NCBI GenBank assembly: GCA_944358355.1
Contig: CALVQY010000011.1
Span: forward strand, 1-42,912
From: an uncultured Bacilli bacterium
GTDB taxonomy: Bacteria; Bacillota_I; Bacilli_A; RF39; UBA660
DNA length: 42,912 bases
Direction: 5' to 3'
Positions 15,422 through 23,527 of the stretch are shown here, in pieces. Both the position numbers and the translations under genes were made by a program. Every line of letters starts with the position of its first letter. The first letter of the stretch is position 1. The notes under the pieces are model-generated. The model worked only from the letters and a program-made list of their open reading frames with translations. It did not search any database and was not told the DNA's origin.

Positions 15422-17305
15422 TTTTGCCAATTCTTCACTAATCAAATTACTTATTTCAGTTGGATTATCTAAACTCATTCCTTCGATTAGTCTAGCTTCT
15501 GCATAAAGAATCTTACTATATTTCTCTAATGTTTCAAAATCTTTCTTTTCATATAAAGATTTTAATTTATTAGCAATAGGATGATTTTCATTAATTTCCA
15601 TTACAGTAGTAGCTTTAACCCCAGTATCTGTTGGCATAGCATCCATTACTTTTTGCATTTCAACTGATACATCACCTTTACTAGTTAAACATACAGGATG
15701 ATTTTTTAAACGATGAGTAAACTCTACTTCATTAACACCATTATTTAAAGCATCATGCATTTTAGTAAACATATCTTTATATTCTTCGTTAACTTTCTTT
15801 AATTCTTCTTTTTCTTCATCACTTTCTAAATTGGCATCACTACTTGCCACATTAACAAAGTTTTTCTCTTTATAATTTATCATTACTTTAAAGACAAATT
15901 CATCTAAATAGTCAGTTAAATATAAGATATCTACTCCCTTTTCTTTAGCAGCTTCTACTTGAGGTAATAAATCTATTTTATCGATAGTCTCACCACAAGC
16001 ATAGTAAATTGACTTATCATCATCTTTTATATTAGAAACATATTCTTGAAGTGTAACCATTTTCTTTTCTTTAGATGAATAGAAAAGTAATAAGTCTTGT
16101 AATGTTTCTTTAGCCATACCATAAGACTCATAAATACCAACTTTAAGTTGCATCCCAAAGTCTTTAAAGAACTTCTCATAGTTTTCTCTATCATTTTTAA
16201 GCATCTTTTCAAGTTCTTTTTTAATCTTAGATTCAAGACTCTTAGCGATAGATTTAATTTGATAATTATCTTGTAATGTTTCTCTTGATATATTTAAAGA
16301 TATATCTTCACTATCTACAACACCTTTAACAAAACTAAAGTAATCAGGTAAAAGATCAGAACATTTATCCATGATTAGAACACCTTTAGAATAAAGTTCA
16401 AGTCCTTTCTCATAGTCTTTAGAATAATAATTATATGGAGCATGACTTGGTATAAATAAAAGTGTTGTATAAGAACATCTTCCTTCCACTTCACTACGTA
16501 TTACTTTTAAAGGAGCTTCATAGTCATAGAACTTATCTGTATAGAAAGAGTTATAGTCTTCATCTTTTACACTACTCTTCTGTTTCTTCCAAATAGGAAC
16601 CATACTATTTAAGGTTTTATCTTCAACCTTTTTTTCTTCCTTATCATCTTTCTTAGTAGTAGTCTCTACTTCCATATTAATTGGATAAGAGATATAATCA
16701 GAATATTTCTTAACTAATCTTTCTAAAGCATACTCTTCTAGATATTCATCATAATTATTATCTTCATTATTCTCTTTTAAATGAAGGATAATCTTAGTAC
16801 CAAATTTACCATAATCAGTCTCTTCAATAGAATATCCATCAACACCGCTTGATACCCAACGATAAGCTTTGTCACTATCATAGGCTCTACTAATTACTTC
16901 TACTTCATCACTAACCATAAAGCTAGAGTAAAAACCTACACCAAACTGACCAATAATAGCCATATTTTTATCATCAGACATTTTTTCTTTAAATAATTCA
17001 GAACCACTCTTAGCAATAGTACCTAAGTTATTTTCAAGTTCCTCTTCAGTCATACCAATACCATTATCGACAATAGTTAAAGTACGATTGTCTTTATCAG
17101 GAATAAGTCTAATTTCCAAATCTTTCTTCTTAACTTTAATCTTTTTATTAGTAAGTGATTCATAATAAAGTTTATCTATTGCATCACTTGCATTAGAGAT
17201 TAACTCACGTAAAAATATCTCCTTATTAGTATAGATAGAATTAATCATTAAATCTAATAATTTTTTAGATTCTGCTTTAAATTGTTTTTTCTTCAAATTA
17301 ATCAC
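15419..17305 (-). CDS. htpG: Chaperone HtpG (Hsp90)
   Basis: HtpG is the bacterial ATP-dependent Hsp90. The 628-residue protein has the GHKL ATPase domain first, with ELISNASDAIDKL, DNGIGMT and GQFGVGFYSSFMV. The middle domain includes SLNISRETLQ, and a C-terminal dimerisation domain follows. The length is normal. The GTG at 17305 lacks a well-spaced ribosome-binding site. A TTG nine bases on, which gives MKKKQFKAES, has AGAG seven bases before it and matches other HtpG starts better. The CIRCE operator at 17345-17371 overlaps the -35, so heat-shock control by HrcA is likely; in B. subtilis htpG is not a CIRCE gene. Confidence 0.96.
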   Translation of the reverse strand: MINLKKKQFKAESKKLLDLMINSIYTNKEIFLRELISNASDAIDKLYYESLTNKKIKVKKKDLEIRLIPDKDNRTLTIVDNGIGMTEEELENNLGTIAKSGSELFKEKMSDDKNMAIIGQFGVGFYSSFMVSDEVEVISRAYDSDKAYRWVSSGVDGYSIEETDYGKFGTKIILHLKENNEDNNYDEYLEEYALERLVKKYSDYISYPINMEVETTTKKDDKEEKKVEDKTLNSMVPIWKKQKSSVKDEDYNSFYTDKFYDYEAPLKVIRSEVEGRCSYTTLLFIPSHAPYNYYSKDYEKGLELYSKGVLIMDKCSDLLPDYFSFVKGVVDSEDISLNISRETLQDNYQIKSIAKSLESKIKKELEKMLKNDRENYEKFFKDFGMQLKVGIYESYGMAKETLQDLLLFYSSKEKKMVTLQEYVSNIKDDDKSIYYACGETIDKIDLLPQVEAAKEKGVDILYLTDYLDEFVFKVMINYKEKNFVNVASSDANLESDEEKEELKKVNEEYKDMFTKMHDALNNGVNEVEFTHRLKNHPVCLTSKGDVSVEMQKVMDAMPTDTGVKATTVMEINENHPIANKLKSLYEKKDFETLEKYSKILYAEARLIEGMSLDNPTEISNLISEELAK

Positions 17306-17329
17306 TCTTCTTTCTTATTTACAATAAGT

Positions 17330-17358
17330 AGAATAACACTTGATTTAGCAATTGTCAA
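17330..17358 (-). promoter_or_regulatory. Sigma-A promoter of htpG
   Basis: TTGACA (17353-17358), 17-bp spacer, TATTCT (17330-17335). The -35 lies inside the CIRCE element. Confidence 0.75.
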
Positions 17359-17371
17359 TAGTGAGTGCTAG
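17345..17371. promoter_or_regulatory. CIRCE operator (HrcA site) upstream of htpG
   Basis: TTAGCAATT-9-GAGTGCTAG against the consensus TTAGCACTC-9-GAGTGCTAA: 7/9 and 8/9 matches with the exact 9-bp spacer. Because the -35 falls in the spacer, a bound HrcA would block RNA polymerase. Confidence 0.82.
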
Positions 17372-17378
17372 CAAAAAA

Positions 17379-17408
17379 TAAAAAAGAAAAACTAGAAATG
17401 TTCTAGTT
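17379..17408 (-). terminator. Terminator of the BspA-like gene
   Basis: A perfect 8-bp stem AACTAGAA/TTCTAGTT with a 3-base loop, followed by a T-rich tail on the minus strand. Confidence 0.85.
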
Positions 17409-17415
17409 AATATTT

Positions 17416-19200
17416 TTAAGCATAAGTTACATCACTAACCCCACTATTTCTAAACATTCCAGAAGTATTGGTACTTGAATTAATACTCCATTTATTTCTA
17501 TCTACCATCACCGTGGTTAGTTTTGTTGTTTCACTAAACATTGAAGCCATAGTTGTTACACTTGAAGTATCAAAACTACTTAAGTCTAACTCTGTTAAAT
17601 TACTACAATGAGAAAACATAGAAGTCATATCTGTTACGTTTGAGGTGTTAAAATTTTCACCAAAAATAATCTTAGTTAAAGACATATATGGTGTTTCAGA
17701 ATATTGATTTCCAGCAAACATGTAAGGCATATCTGTTACGTTTGAGGTATCGAAACTACTTAAATCTAATTCTGTTAAACCACTACAATCGAAAAACATG
17801 TGAGTCATATCTGTTACGTTCGAGGTGTCAAAAGTACTTAAATCTAATTCTGTTAAACTACTACATCTTGAAAACATATAAGACATATCTATTACGTTCG
17901 AAGTATCTAAATAACTTAAATCTAGTTCTGTTAAGCTACTACACAAAAAAAACATATAAGACATAGTTGTTACATTAGATGTGTCAAAACTACTTAAGTC
18001 TAATTCTGTTAAACTGCTACATTGACTAAATATCATATATATATTTGTTACTTTAGAAGTATCAAAACTACTTAAATCTAATTCTGTTAAACCACTACAA
18101 CCAGAAAACATACCATACATATTTGTTACGTTCGATGTATCAAAACCACTCAAGTCTATTGTTGGTAAACTACTACAAGCCCAAAACAATTTACCCATAT
18201 TCGTTACTATACTAGTGTCCAAATAACTTAGGTCTATATTTGTTAATTTATTAAAATTATAAAAGTAAAATGACATGTCAGGATTAGCAATTATTTTACC
18301 ATTTCCTCCTATTGTTAATTTATATGTTCCTGATCCTGTTCCATCATCTTCTACATATGCTATTACACTACCATCATCTGCTACTGACATATCCCAACTT
18401 TCTATTACTCCTTCTGGTATTAATGTATCTCCTTTTGTTACTATACTAGTTATATTTTTCTTATACTCATCTGCATGAAAATCTGTTTGAGGCATATTAA
18501 CTCCATCAGTTCTAGCTGGTTCATCATTATAAGTCTTTAATACAGGTCCTGTCATTGATTCATTTTTACCATAAACATTTACTTTTACATTAAATGTTTT
18601 TCCTCCTCCATCTCCTTGTGGATTATAATCTTCACTAACATACATTCTAAGTCTATATTTTGTTGTAACTTCTCCTTGGGTTGATATTGTACCTGTTAAT
18701 AAACTCATCTCTCCTGCAGGTCTATCTGTATTATTATTTGCCATTACTTCTTCTTTATATGTTGGTACAGTTCCTATAACAGAACTACTACTAACACTAA
18801 CACCATCGGTTACACTTGTCTCTGTTCCATCTTCATTTACTCTACTTAAATATAGTTTTATATAATTACTATCCATTGTATTTCCTTCTTGAGCTTTAGC
18901 ACTTATCTCATAGTATATATAACTATTTCCTTTTATATTAGTTGTAACAGTAAAATCAAAGTATTCCCCATCATTTAATCTTCTTACTCCTGTATTATCT
19001 GTTGTTGGTAGGGCTCCATTTAGACTAATAGTATTATCAGTTTCTTCATAACTCATAGTTATATATCCTGTTGTTATTGTATTTAGTTTAGTACCTGCTC
19101 CCATAAATCTAAAAACTGCATAGCTTACTCCTATCATCGCAATTATTAATAATATTATTAAACCTACTATTGCTATTTCTTTCCTTGTTTTTGTCATCAT
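17416..19200 (-). CDS. BspA-like surface protein: TasA/camelysin-type head plus nine 26-residue repeats
   Basis: The 594-residue protein starts with a SipW-type signal segment (hydrophobic at about 9-30). A beta-rich part of about 200 residues follows, resembling TasA/camelysin-type proteins (TGYITMSYEET, GEYFDFTVTTNIKG). After a linker there are nine repeats of 26 residues (about residues 315-565) built on LDLSSFDTSNVTDMSYMF and ending in a Cys-containing turn. This is the BspA/DUF285 surface-protein repeat used in adhesion and host contact. The repeats are also similar at DNA level (78-bp period), so repeat number may vary by recombination. No C-terminal anchor is visible. It is driven from the second copy of the G-tract leader. 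Confidence 0.85.
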   Translation of the reverse strand: MMTKTRKEIAIVGLIILLIIAMIGVSYAVFRFMGAGTKLNTITTGYITMSYEETDNTISLNGALPTTDNTGVRRLNDGEYFDFTVTTNIKGNSYIYYEISAKAQEGNTMDSNYIKLYLSRVNEDGTETSVTDGVSVSSSSVIGTVPTYKEEVMANNNTDRPAGEMSLLTGTISTQGEVTTKYRLRMYVSEDYNPQGDGGGKTFNVKVNVYGKNESMTGPVLKTYNDEPARTDGVNMPQTDFHADEYKKNITSIVTKGDTLIPEGVIESWDMSVADDGSVIAYVEDDGTGSGTYKLTIGGNGKIIANPDMSFYFYNFNKLTNIDLSYLDTSIVTNMGKLFWACSSLPTIDLSGFDTSNVTNMYGMFSGCSGLTELDLSSFDTSKVTNIYMIFSQCSSLTELDLSSFDTSNVTTMSYMFFLCSSLTELDLSYLDTSNVIDMSYMFSRCSSLTELDLSTFDTSNVTDMTHMFFDCSGLTELDLSSFDTSNVTDMPYMFAGNQYSETPYMSLTKIIFGENFNTSNVTDMTSMFSHCSNLTELDLSSFDTSSVTTMASMFSETTKLTTVMVDRNKWSINSSTNTSGMFRNSGVSDVTYA

Positions 19201-19240
19201 AACACACTCCTCTTATTTTATTGTCTCCCAAATCTTATCT

Positions 19241-19405
19241 TTTTATACTATTTAAATAGTAACACATAAAGTCCTATATATCAATTATTTTGACATCAAA
19301 AAGAACAAGATACACTTATCCTGCTCCAATTCTATAATGAAAGAAAGTAATTATTTTACTTAAATTATATCTAAAGCACCCCCCCCCAGGTAACAAATTG
19401 TGAAC
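19241..19405 (-). repeat. Leader repeat copy 2 (promoter, hairpin, G-tract)
   Basis: This is the partner of 1320-1490, with the same order of elements and a run of nine C on the plus strand (19379-19387) against ten in the other copy. The hairpin arms at 19302-19311 and 19318-19327 differ from copy 1 but still pair. Between 19406 and 19497, up to the end of the PBP gene, nothing else is recognisable. Confidence 0.75.
19256..19284 (-). promoter_or_regulatory. Sigma-A promoter of the BspA-like gene
   Basis: TTGATA (19279-19284), 17-bp spacer identical to that at 1341-1357, TACTAT (19256-19261). Confidence 0.75.
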
Positions 19406-19497
19406 ATGAATTTCTCATTTTTTACCTTCTTTCTTTATTCTTTGTTATCTATATATTAACATAATGTACAAAAAACAACAACTATTTTCTTTACTAA

Positions 19498-21666
19498 TTA
19501 AAACTTAGGACTTAATGCCAATGTAACTTCCATACCAGCAGTAATAGGTGTTCCTGCTCCTACACTCTGAGCTGTTACATATCCATTTCCTTCTAACTTA
19601 ACATTAACACCTAAAAGTCTCAGTAAATCTTCTGCCTGTTTACTTGATAAACCTGTAACATCTGGTAATGTCATATTACTACTATTAGTAATTAAAAATA
19701 CTTTAGTACCTGAAGTTACCTTTTCTCCTTTAATAGGATACTGATTAATAACATCAGTTCCATCACCAACAACTGTTACAGACATCCCCATACTTTCAAG
19801 TTCTGCTTTAGAATTATTAACATCTTTATTCTTATAAGATGATAAACTATATTCTTCTAAACTATTGTCTTCAGTACTACTAGGATCTGTTCCATAGTAT
19901 TTACTAATATTTACAACTATATCTTTAATAGCAGTCCAAATAACTCTTTGATTACCACCTTCTGGTCTTTTTACAGAAGCATAAATAATTACTTTAGGAT
20001 CATCTTTAGGATAAATTCCTGCAAAAGAAGAAATAATATCAGACTCTCCCGTTAAATAACCACCACTATTTTCATCTGCTATCTGAGCAGTACCTGTCTT
20101 ACCTATTAAATTATAACCATCTAATCTATAACCAGCACCTGTCATACCTGAAGTATTAACAGTATCCCACATCAAATCTTTAATCTTATTAACTGTAGTC
20201 TCACTAGCTACTGTATCTACTTCAGTTCTTTCTCCTTCATAAACAGCCTCTCCTGTATCAGGATCAACTATTCTTTCTACCAAATATGGCTTTAACATAA
20301 CACCCCCATTAGTAAGAGAAGTTAAAGCTTGAATATTTTGAATAGGAGTTGTCGTAATTCCTTGTCCAAATCCTGCATTAAATATTTCTGTTTCATATTT
20401 AAAATCAATCTTGCCTTCACTCTCATTAGGAAGTTCAATACCTGTTTTCTTACTAAAACCTAATTTCTTAAAATAACTTCTTAAAACATCAGCAGACAAA
20501 TAGCGATCTATTAAATTAATAACACCAACATTACTAGATAGAGCAAAACCTCTATCAAAAGTAATGTCTCCCCAACCAGCTCTATTCCAATCACCTATTT
20601 CCGTACCATCAGTAGTAACATAAGTACCAGAATGATATGTTTCATTACCATTATAAACGCCTTGTTCCATAGCACACATATAAGTAAATATCTTCATAGT
20701 AGAACCAGGTTCATAAGGACTAGAAACATTCATATCTAAATAATTAGTAATATTTCTAACATTAGGATCAAATGATGGAGAAGTACTAGAAGCAAGTATT
20801 GCTCCTGTCTTAGCATCTGCTATCATAATAGTAAACCACTCATAATTATAATTAGCTTCTGCTTCACTCAAAGCTTGTTCTACAAAGAATTGAATACTAC
20901 TATTAATAGTTAAATAAATATCTTTACCACGAGATGCATCTTTACTTATTTCATTAGTACCAGCAATCTTATATCCTCTTAAATCTTTTTGATAAGTAAC
21001 ATAACCATCTTCTCCTTTTAAAGTAGAATCATAGTACTTTTCAATTCCCATCTCTCCTTCCATATTAGTCTCTTCATTTCCATCTTGATCAACAGTAGTC
21101 TCTTCTTTAGCATAACCTAAAACATAAGACGCAAAATCTCCTTTAGGATAATATCTCTTTAAACTCTCTTCAAAATCAATACCAGGTAAATTCAATTTTT
21201 CTATTTGTTCTTTAGTAAGTTCACTAAGTCCTTTACCAGCACTACCAAATTCTGTTTGATATATTCCTTCTTTATTTAAATATCCTAATATTTCTTCTTC
21301 ACTTATCCCAAGAATAGGAGCTAGTTCTTTAGCAGTTTTTTCTTTATCTACAACATGCTGAGGATTATCTTCATCAGTTGTTCTAGAAGGAGAAAGATAA
21401 GCTATTAATTTATAGGATGATACATTCTGTGCTAAAACCTCATTATCACTACTATAGATATTACCACGCTCTGCTTTAATTATATCCGTCTTTGTAGTAC
21501 GCTTTTTAGCTAAAGCTTGTAAATTAGTATCATCAATTTCCTCTGATAAAGCTAACTGCGTAACCCTAACTAACATTAAAGCAAACAAAAAAAGAGAAAC
21601 AAAAATAAATATTTTGCTATATTTAATATTATTTCTTGTCCTCTTTTTCTTTCTCAAAATAACCAC
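19498..21666 (-). CDS. Class B penicillin-binding protein with PASTA domains (FtsI/SpoVD/PBP2B type)
   Basis: This is a transpeptidase of septal (or spore) peptidoglycan. The 722-residue protein has a basic start, a membrane helix at about 18-39 and a dimerisation domain (about 60-240). The transpeptidase domain has STMK (322-325), SSN (377-379) and KTG (523-525), all three active-site motifs. Two PASTA domains sit at about 605-722. Its position right after ftsL in the mraZ-rsmH cluster matches PBP2B or SpoVD; which of these it is cannot be told here. The GTG start follows AGGAT closely and lies 7 bp after ftsL; a TTG 9 bases on is an alternative. No mraY or murD follows, so the division cluster stops here. 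Confidence 0.92.
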   Translation of the reverse strand: MVILRKKKRTRNNIKYSKIFIFVSLFLFALMLVRVTQLALSEEIDDTNLQALAKKRTTKTDIIKAERGNIYSSDNEVLAQNVSSYKLIAYLSPSRTTDEDNPQHVVDKEKTAKELAPILGISEEEILGYLNKEGIYQTEFGSAGKGLSELTKEQIEKLNLPGIDFEESLKRYYPKGDFASYVLGYAKEETTVDQDGNEETNMEGEMGIEKYYDSTLKGEDGYVTYQKDLRGYKIAGTNEISKDASRGKDIYLTINSSIQFFVEQALSEAEANYNYEWFTIMIADAKTGAILASSTSPSFDPNVRNITNYLDMNVSSPYEPGSTMKIFTYMCAMEQGVYNGNETYHSGTYVTTDGTEIGDWNRAGWGDITFDRGFALSSNVGVINLIDRYLSADVLRSYFKKLGFSKKTGIELPNESEGKIDFKYETEIFNAGFGQGITTTPIQNIQALTSLTNGGVMLKPYLVERIVDPDTGEAVYEGERTEVDTVASETTVNKIKDLMWDTVNTSGMTGAGYRLDGYNLIGKTGTAQIADENSGGYLTGESDIISSFAGIYPKDDPKVIIYASVKRPEGGNQRVIWTAIKDIVVNISKYYGTDPSSTEDNSLEEYSLSSYKNKDVNNSKAELESMGMSVTVVGDGTDVINQYPIKGEKVTSGTKVFLITNSSNMTLPDVTGLSSKQAEDLLRLLGVNVKLEGNGYVTAQSVGAGTPITAGMEVTLALSPKF

Positions 21667-21673
21667 ATCCTAA

Positions 21674-21973
21674 TTATTCATCTATATTTTTTATATTATC
21701 ATTATTATAACTAAGTCCTTGTTCTTTTGCAACTTCTTCTATCTTATCAAGACTAGCAAGTTCATTAATTTTCATAGATAAACTCTCATTAGTTTTAGAT
21801 TGCTCCTCTATTTCTTTTTTAGCTTTCTCTACTTCAAAATTAATTTTAGATAAGGTAGCTTTAGAAAAAACAATAGTTAAAGGTGCACTGACTAACAAAA
21901 CAATTGCAAAAGTATAAATTAAACGTTCAAATCTACTCATTTTTACCCGTTTCTTAAGTTTTCTCTTAGTCAT
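21674..21973 (-). CDS. ftsL: Cell division protein FtsL-like
   Basis: The 99-residue single-pass protein has a very basic cytoplasmic start (KRKLKKRVKMSRFERL), a membrane helix at about 18-38 and a heptad-rich extracellular coiled coil ending in a short acidic tail. This is the FtsL/septum-initiator layout. AAAGGAGGTG precedes the ATG. The identification rests on topology and on its place between rsmH and the PBP, because FtsL sequences diverge fast. It should form the FtsL-DivIC-DivIB complex that activates septal synthesis. Confidence 0.85.
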   Translation of the reverse strand: MTKRKLKKRVKMSRFERLIYTFAIVLLVSAPLTIVFSKATLSKINFEVEKAKKEIEEQSKTNESLSMKINELASLDKIEEVAKEQGLSYNNDNIKNIDE

Positions 21974-21995
21974 AACAACACCTCCTTTTATATTC

Positions 21996-22919
21996 TTATT
22001 TTATTCTTTCTATAACTCTTAAAGTAGCAGAATGAGCTCTATTATTATGTAAAAGCTCTTCCTCACTAGCTTTAATACCCTTTTTAGTAATTAATTTAAA
22101 GTCTGGAAGTTTATCTAAAGGTATATTAGGTAATCCTTTAGACAAAGGATCTATCTCTGTAATTTCATTAAACTTTTTCTTAACAATTCTATCTTCTAAA
22201 GAATGAAAAGTAATAACTGCTATCCTTCCTCCTACATTTAATATAGATAGACTATCATCTAATGATTTCTCTAAGACTTCTAGTTCTTTATTAACTTCTA
22301 TTCTTAAAGCTTGAAATATCTGTTTAGCAGGATGTTTTTTTATTCTTTCTTTATAAGGAACAGAATCTTTAATAATATCTACTAATTCTAAAGTTGTCTC
22401 TATTTCTTTAGTCTCTCTATATTTAACAATGTTCTTAGCAATAGATGAAAAAAATTTACTTTCTCCATAATCTTTAAATATCTTTTTTAAATCTTCATAA
22501 CTATAAGTATTAACTATTATCTTAGCCGTTAATTTATTATCTTTATCCATTCTCATATCTAAGGGAGCATCAAATCTATAACTAAAGCCTCGATAATCTT
22601 CATCAAGCTGTGGACTTGATACTCCTAAGTCATAAAGAATGCCATCTACTTTATCTACACCAAGTTCTTTTAATTTATCTTTAGCATAGACAAAATTAGA
22701 GTCAATAATTTGGAAGTTAGTAGCAATAGTAGAAAGTTTATCTCTACTATAAGCTAAAGCTTCCTCATCCTGGTCAAAGGCGAACAAATACCCATTTTTA
22801 ATTCTTTTTAATATTTGACTACTATGTCCTGCAAAGCCTAAAGTCATATCAACAACAATACTGTTATCTTTAAGATTTAAAGATTCTACCGTTTCTTTAA
22901 GTAATACTGATTCATGCAT
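21996..22919 (-). CDS. rsmH: 16S rRNA m4C1402 methyltransferase
   Basis: RsmH (MraW) methylates N4 of C1402 in the ribosomal P site. The 307-residue protein starts MHESVLLKETVE and shows VDMTLGFAGHS (SAM motif I), FAFDQDEEAL, LYDLGVSSPQLDEDYRGFSY with LDMRMD, HPAKQIFQALRIEVN and ITFHSLEDRIVKK. All are family signatures. The ATG overlaps the mraZ stop codon (TAATG), so translation is coupled. Confidence 0.97.
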   Translation of the reverse strand: MHESVLLKETVESLNLKDNSIVVDMTLGFAGHSSQILKRIKNGYLFAFDQDEEALAYSRDKLSTIATNFQIIDSNFVYAKDKLKELGVDKVDGILYDLGVSSPQLDEDYRGFSYRFDAPLDMRMDKDNKLTAKIIVNTYSYEDLKKIFKDYGESKFFSSIAKNIVKYRETKEIETTLELVDIIKDSVPYKERIKKHPAKQIFQALRIEVNKELEVLEKSLDDSLSILNVGGRIAVITFHSLEDRIVKKKFNEITEIDPLSKGLPNIPLDKLPDFKLITKKGIKASEEELLHNNRAHSATLRVIERIK

Positions 22920-23350
22920 TATATCTTCTCCTCAAATAGATTCTCAGCAATATCGGACATTTCATCATTACATGAACTCATAAACTCATTAAACGCTTCT
23001 TCATCCCATATTTCTAATCTATCTCCCGTCCCTACAATTACACATTTTTTAGATAGATTAGCATAACTGGAAAGAGGTGAAGGAACATTTACTCTTCCTT
23101 GTTTATCAAGTTCAACGGCAGTAGCACCGGACATAAAGAATCTCATGAAAGCTCTAGCATCTTTTTTAGTAAATGGTAAGCTTTCTAATTTTGTAACAAT
23201 ATGGTTAAAAGTAGATTCTGGATAAACATAGATACAATGTTCTATACCACGAGTAATAACAAAGTTATTTCCTAACAATTCACGATATTTAGAAGGTATA
23301 GCAATTCTACCTTTTTCATCTATATTATGATGAAACTCTCCTATGAACAT
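22919..23350 (-). CDS. mraZ: Transcriptional regulator MraZ
   Basis: MraZ is an AbrB-fold ring-shaped regulator of the division cluster that binds spaced repeats in its own promoter region. The start at 23350 gives 143 residues, the standard length, beginning MFIGEFHHNIDEKGRIAIP. It carries both half-domains (KGRIAIPSKYRELLG and KQGRVNVPSPL). GTGGGGGAT precedes the ATG. An upstream extension of the frame crosses the predicted promoter and MraZ box and is rejected. First gene of mraZ-rsmH-ftsL-PBP. Confidence 0.95.
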   Translation of the reverse strand: MFIGEFHHNIDEKGRIAIPSKYRELLGNNFVITRGIEHCIYVYPESTFNHIVTKLESLPFTKKDARAFMRFFMSGATAVELDKQGRVNVPSPLSSYANLSKKCVIVGTGDRLEIWDEEAFNEFMSSCNDEMSDIAENLFEEKI

Positions 23351-23353
23351 ATT

Positions 23354-23383
23354 ATCCCCCACTTTTCCCCACAGACTACCACT
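23354..23383 (-). promoter_or_regulatory. MraZ box (three decamer repeats)
   Basis: Three successive 10-bp units on the minus strand, each with a GTGG core (AGTGGTAGTC, TGTGGGGAAA, AGTGGGGGAT), just after the predicted transcription start. This 10-bp spacing of GTGG/TGGG cores is the known MraZ target design. The last unit doubles as the ribosome-binding site of mraZ. Confidence 0.75.
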
Positions 23384-23393
23384 GCTTAAGTAT

Positions 23394-23422
23394 ATATTAC
23401 ACAAGATTTAAAAAAATGTAAA
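23394..23422 (-). promoter_or_regulatory. Sigma-A promoter of the mraZ operon
   Basis: TTTACA (23417-23422), 17-bp spacer, TAATAT (23394-23399). A perfect inverted repeat TTTACAC/GTGTAAA (23459-23478) lies about 40 bp upstream. Confidence 0.65.
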
Positions 23423-23492
23423 TGAAATAAAGGATATTTAATTTGACAAATAAAATATTTTACACAATAAAGTGTAAACAAAAAAGAAAAGC

Positions 23493-23521
23493 AAAAAAAA
23501 GATTGACATAACATCAACCTT
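23493..23521 (-). terminator. Terminator of the 515-residue surface protein gene
   Basis: GGTTGA/TCAATC stem (one G-U pair) followed by eight T on the minus strand. Confidence 0.75.
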
Positions 23522-23527
23522 TTAAAG

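Noticed and set aside
17345-17371. Chance similarity to CIRCE
   Set aside because: Kept as real because the 9-bp spacer, both half-sites and placement over the -35 of a heat-shock gene all agree.
23351-23404. Longer MraZ start at 23404
   Set aside because: It would run through the -10 and the MraZ box; the ATG at 23350 gives the standard 143 residues with a good ribosome-binding site.
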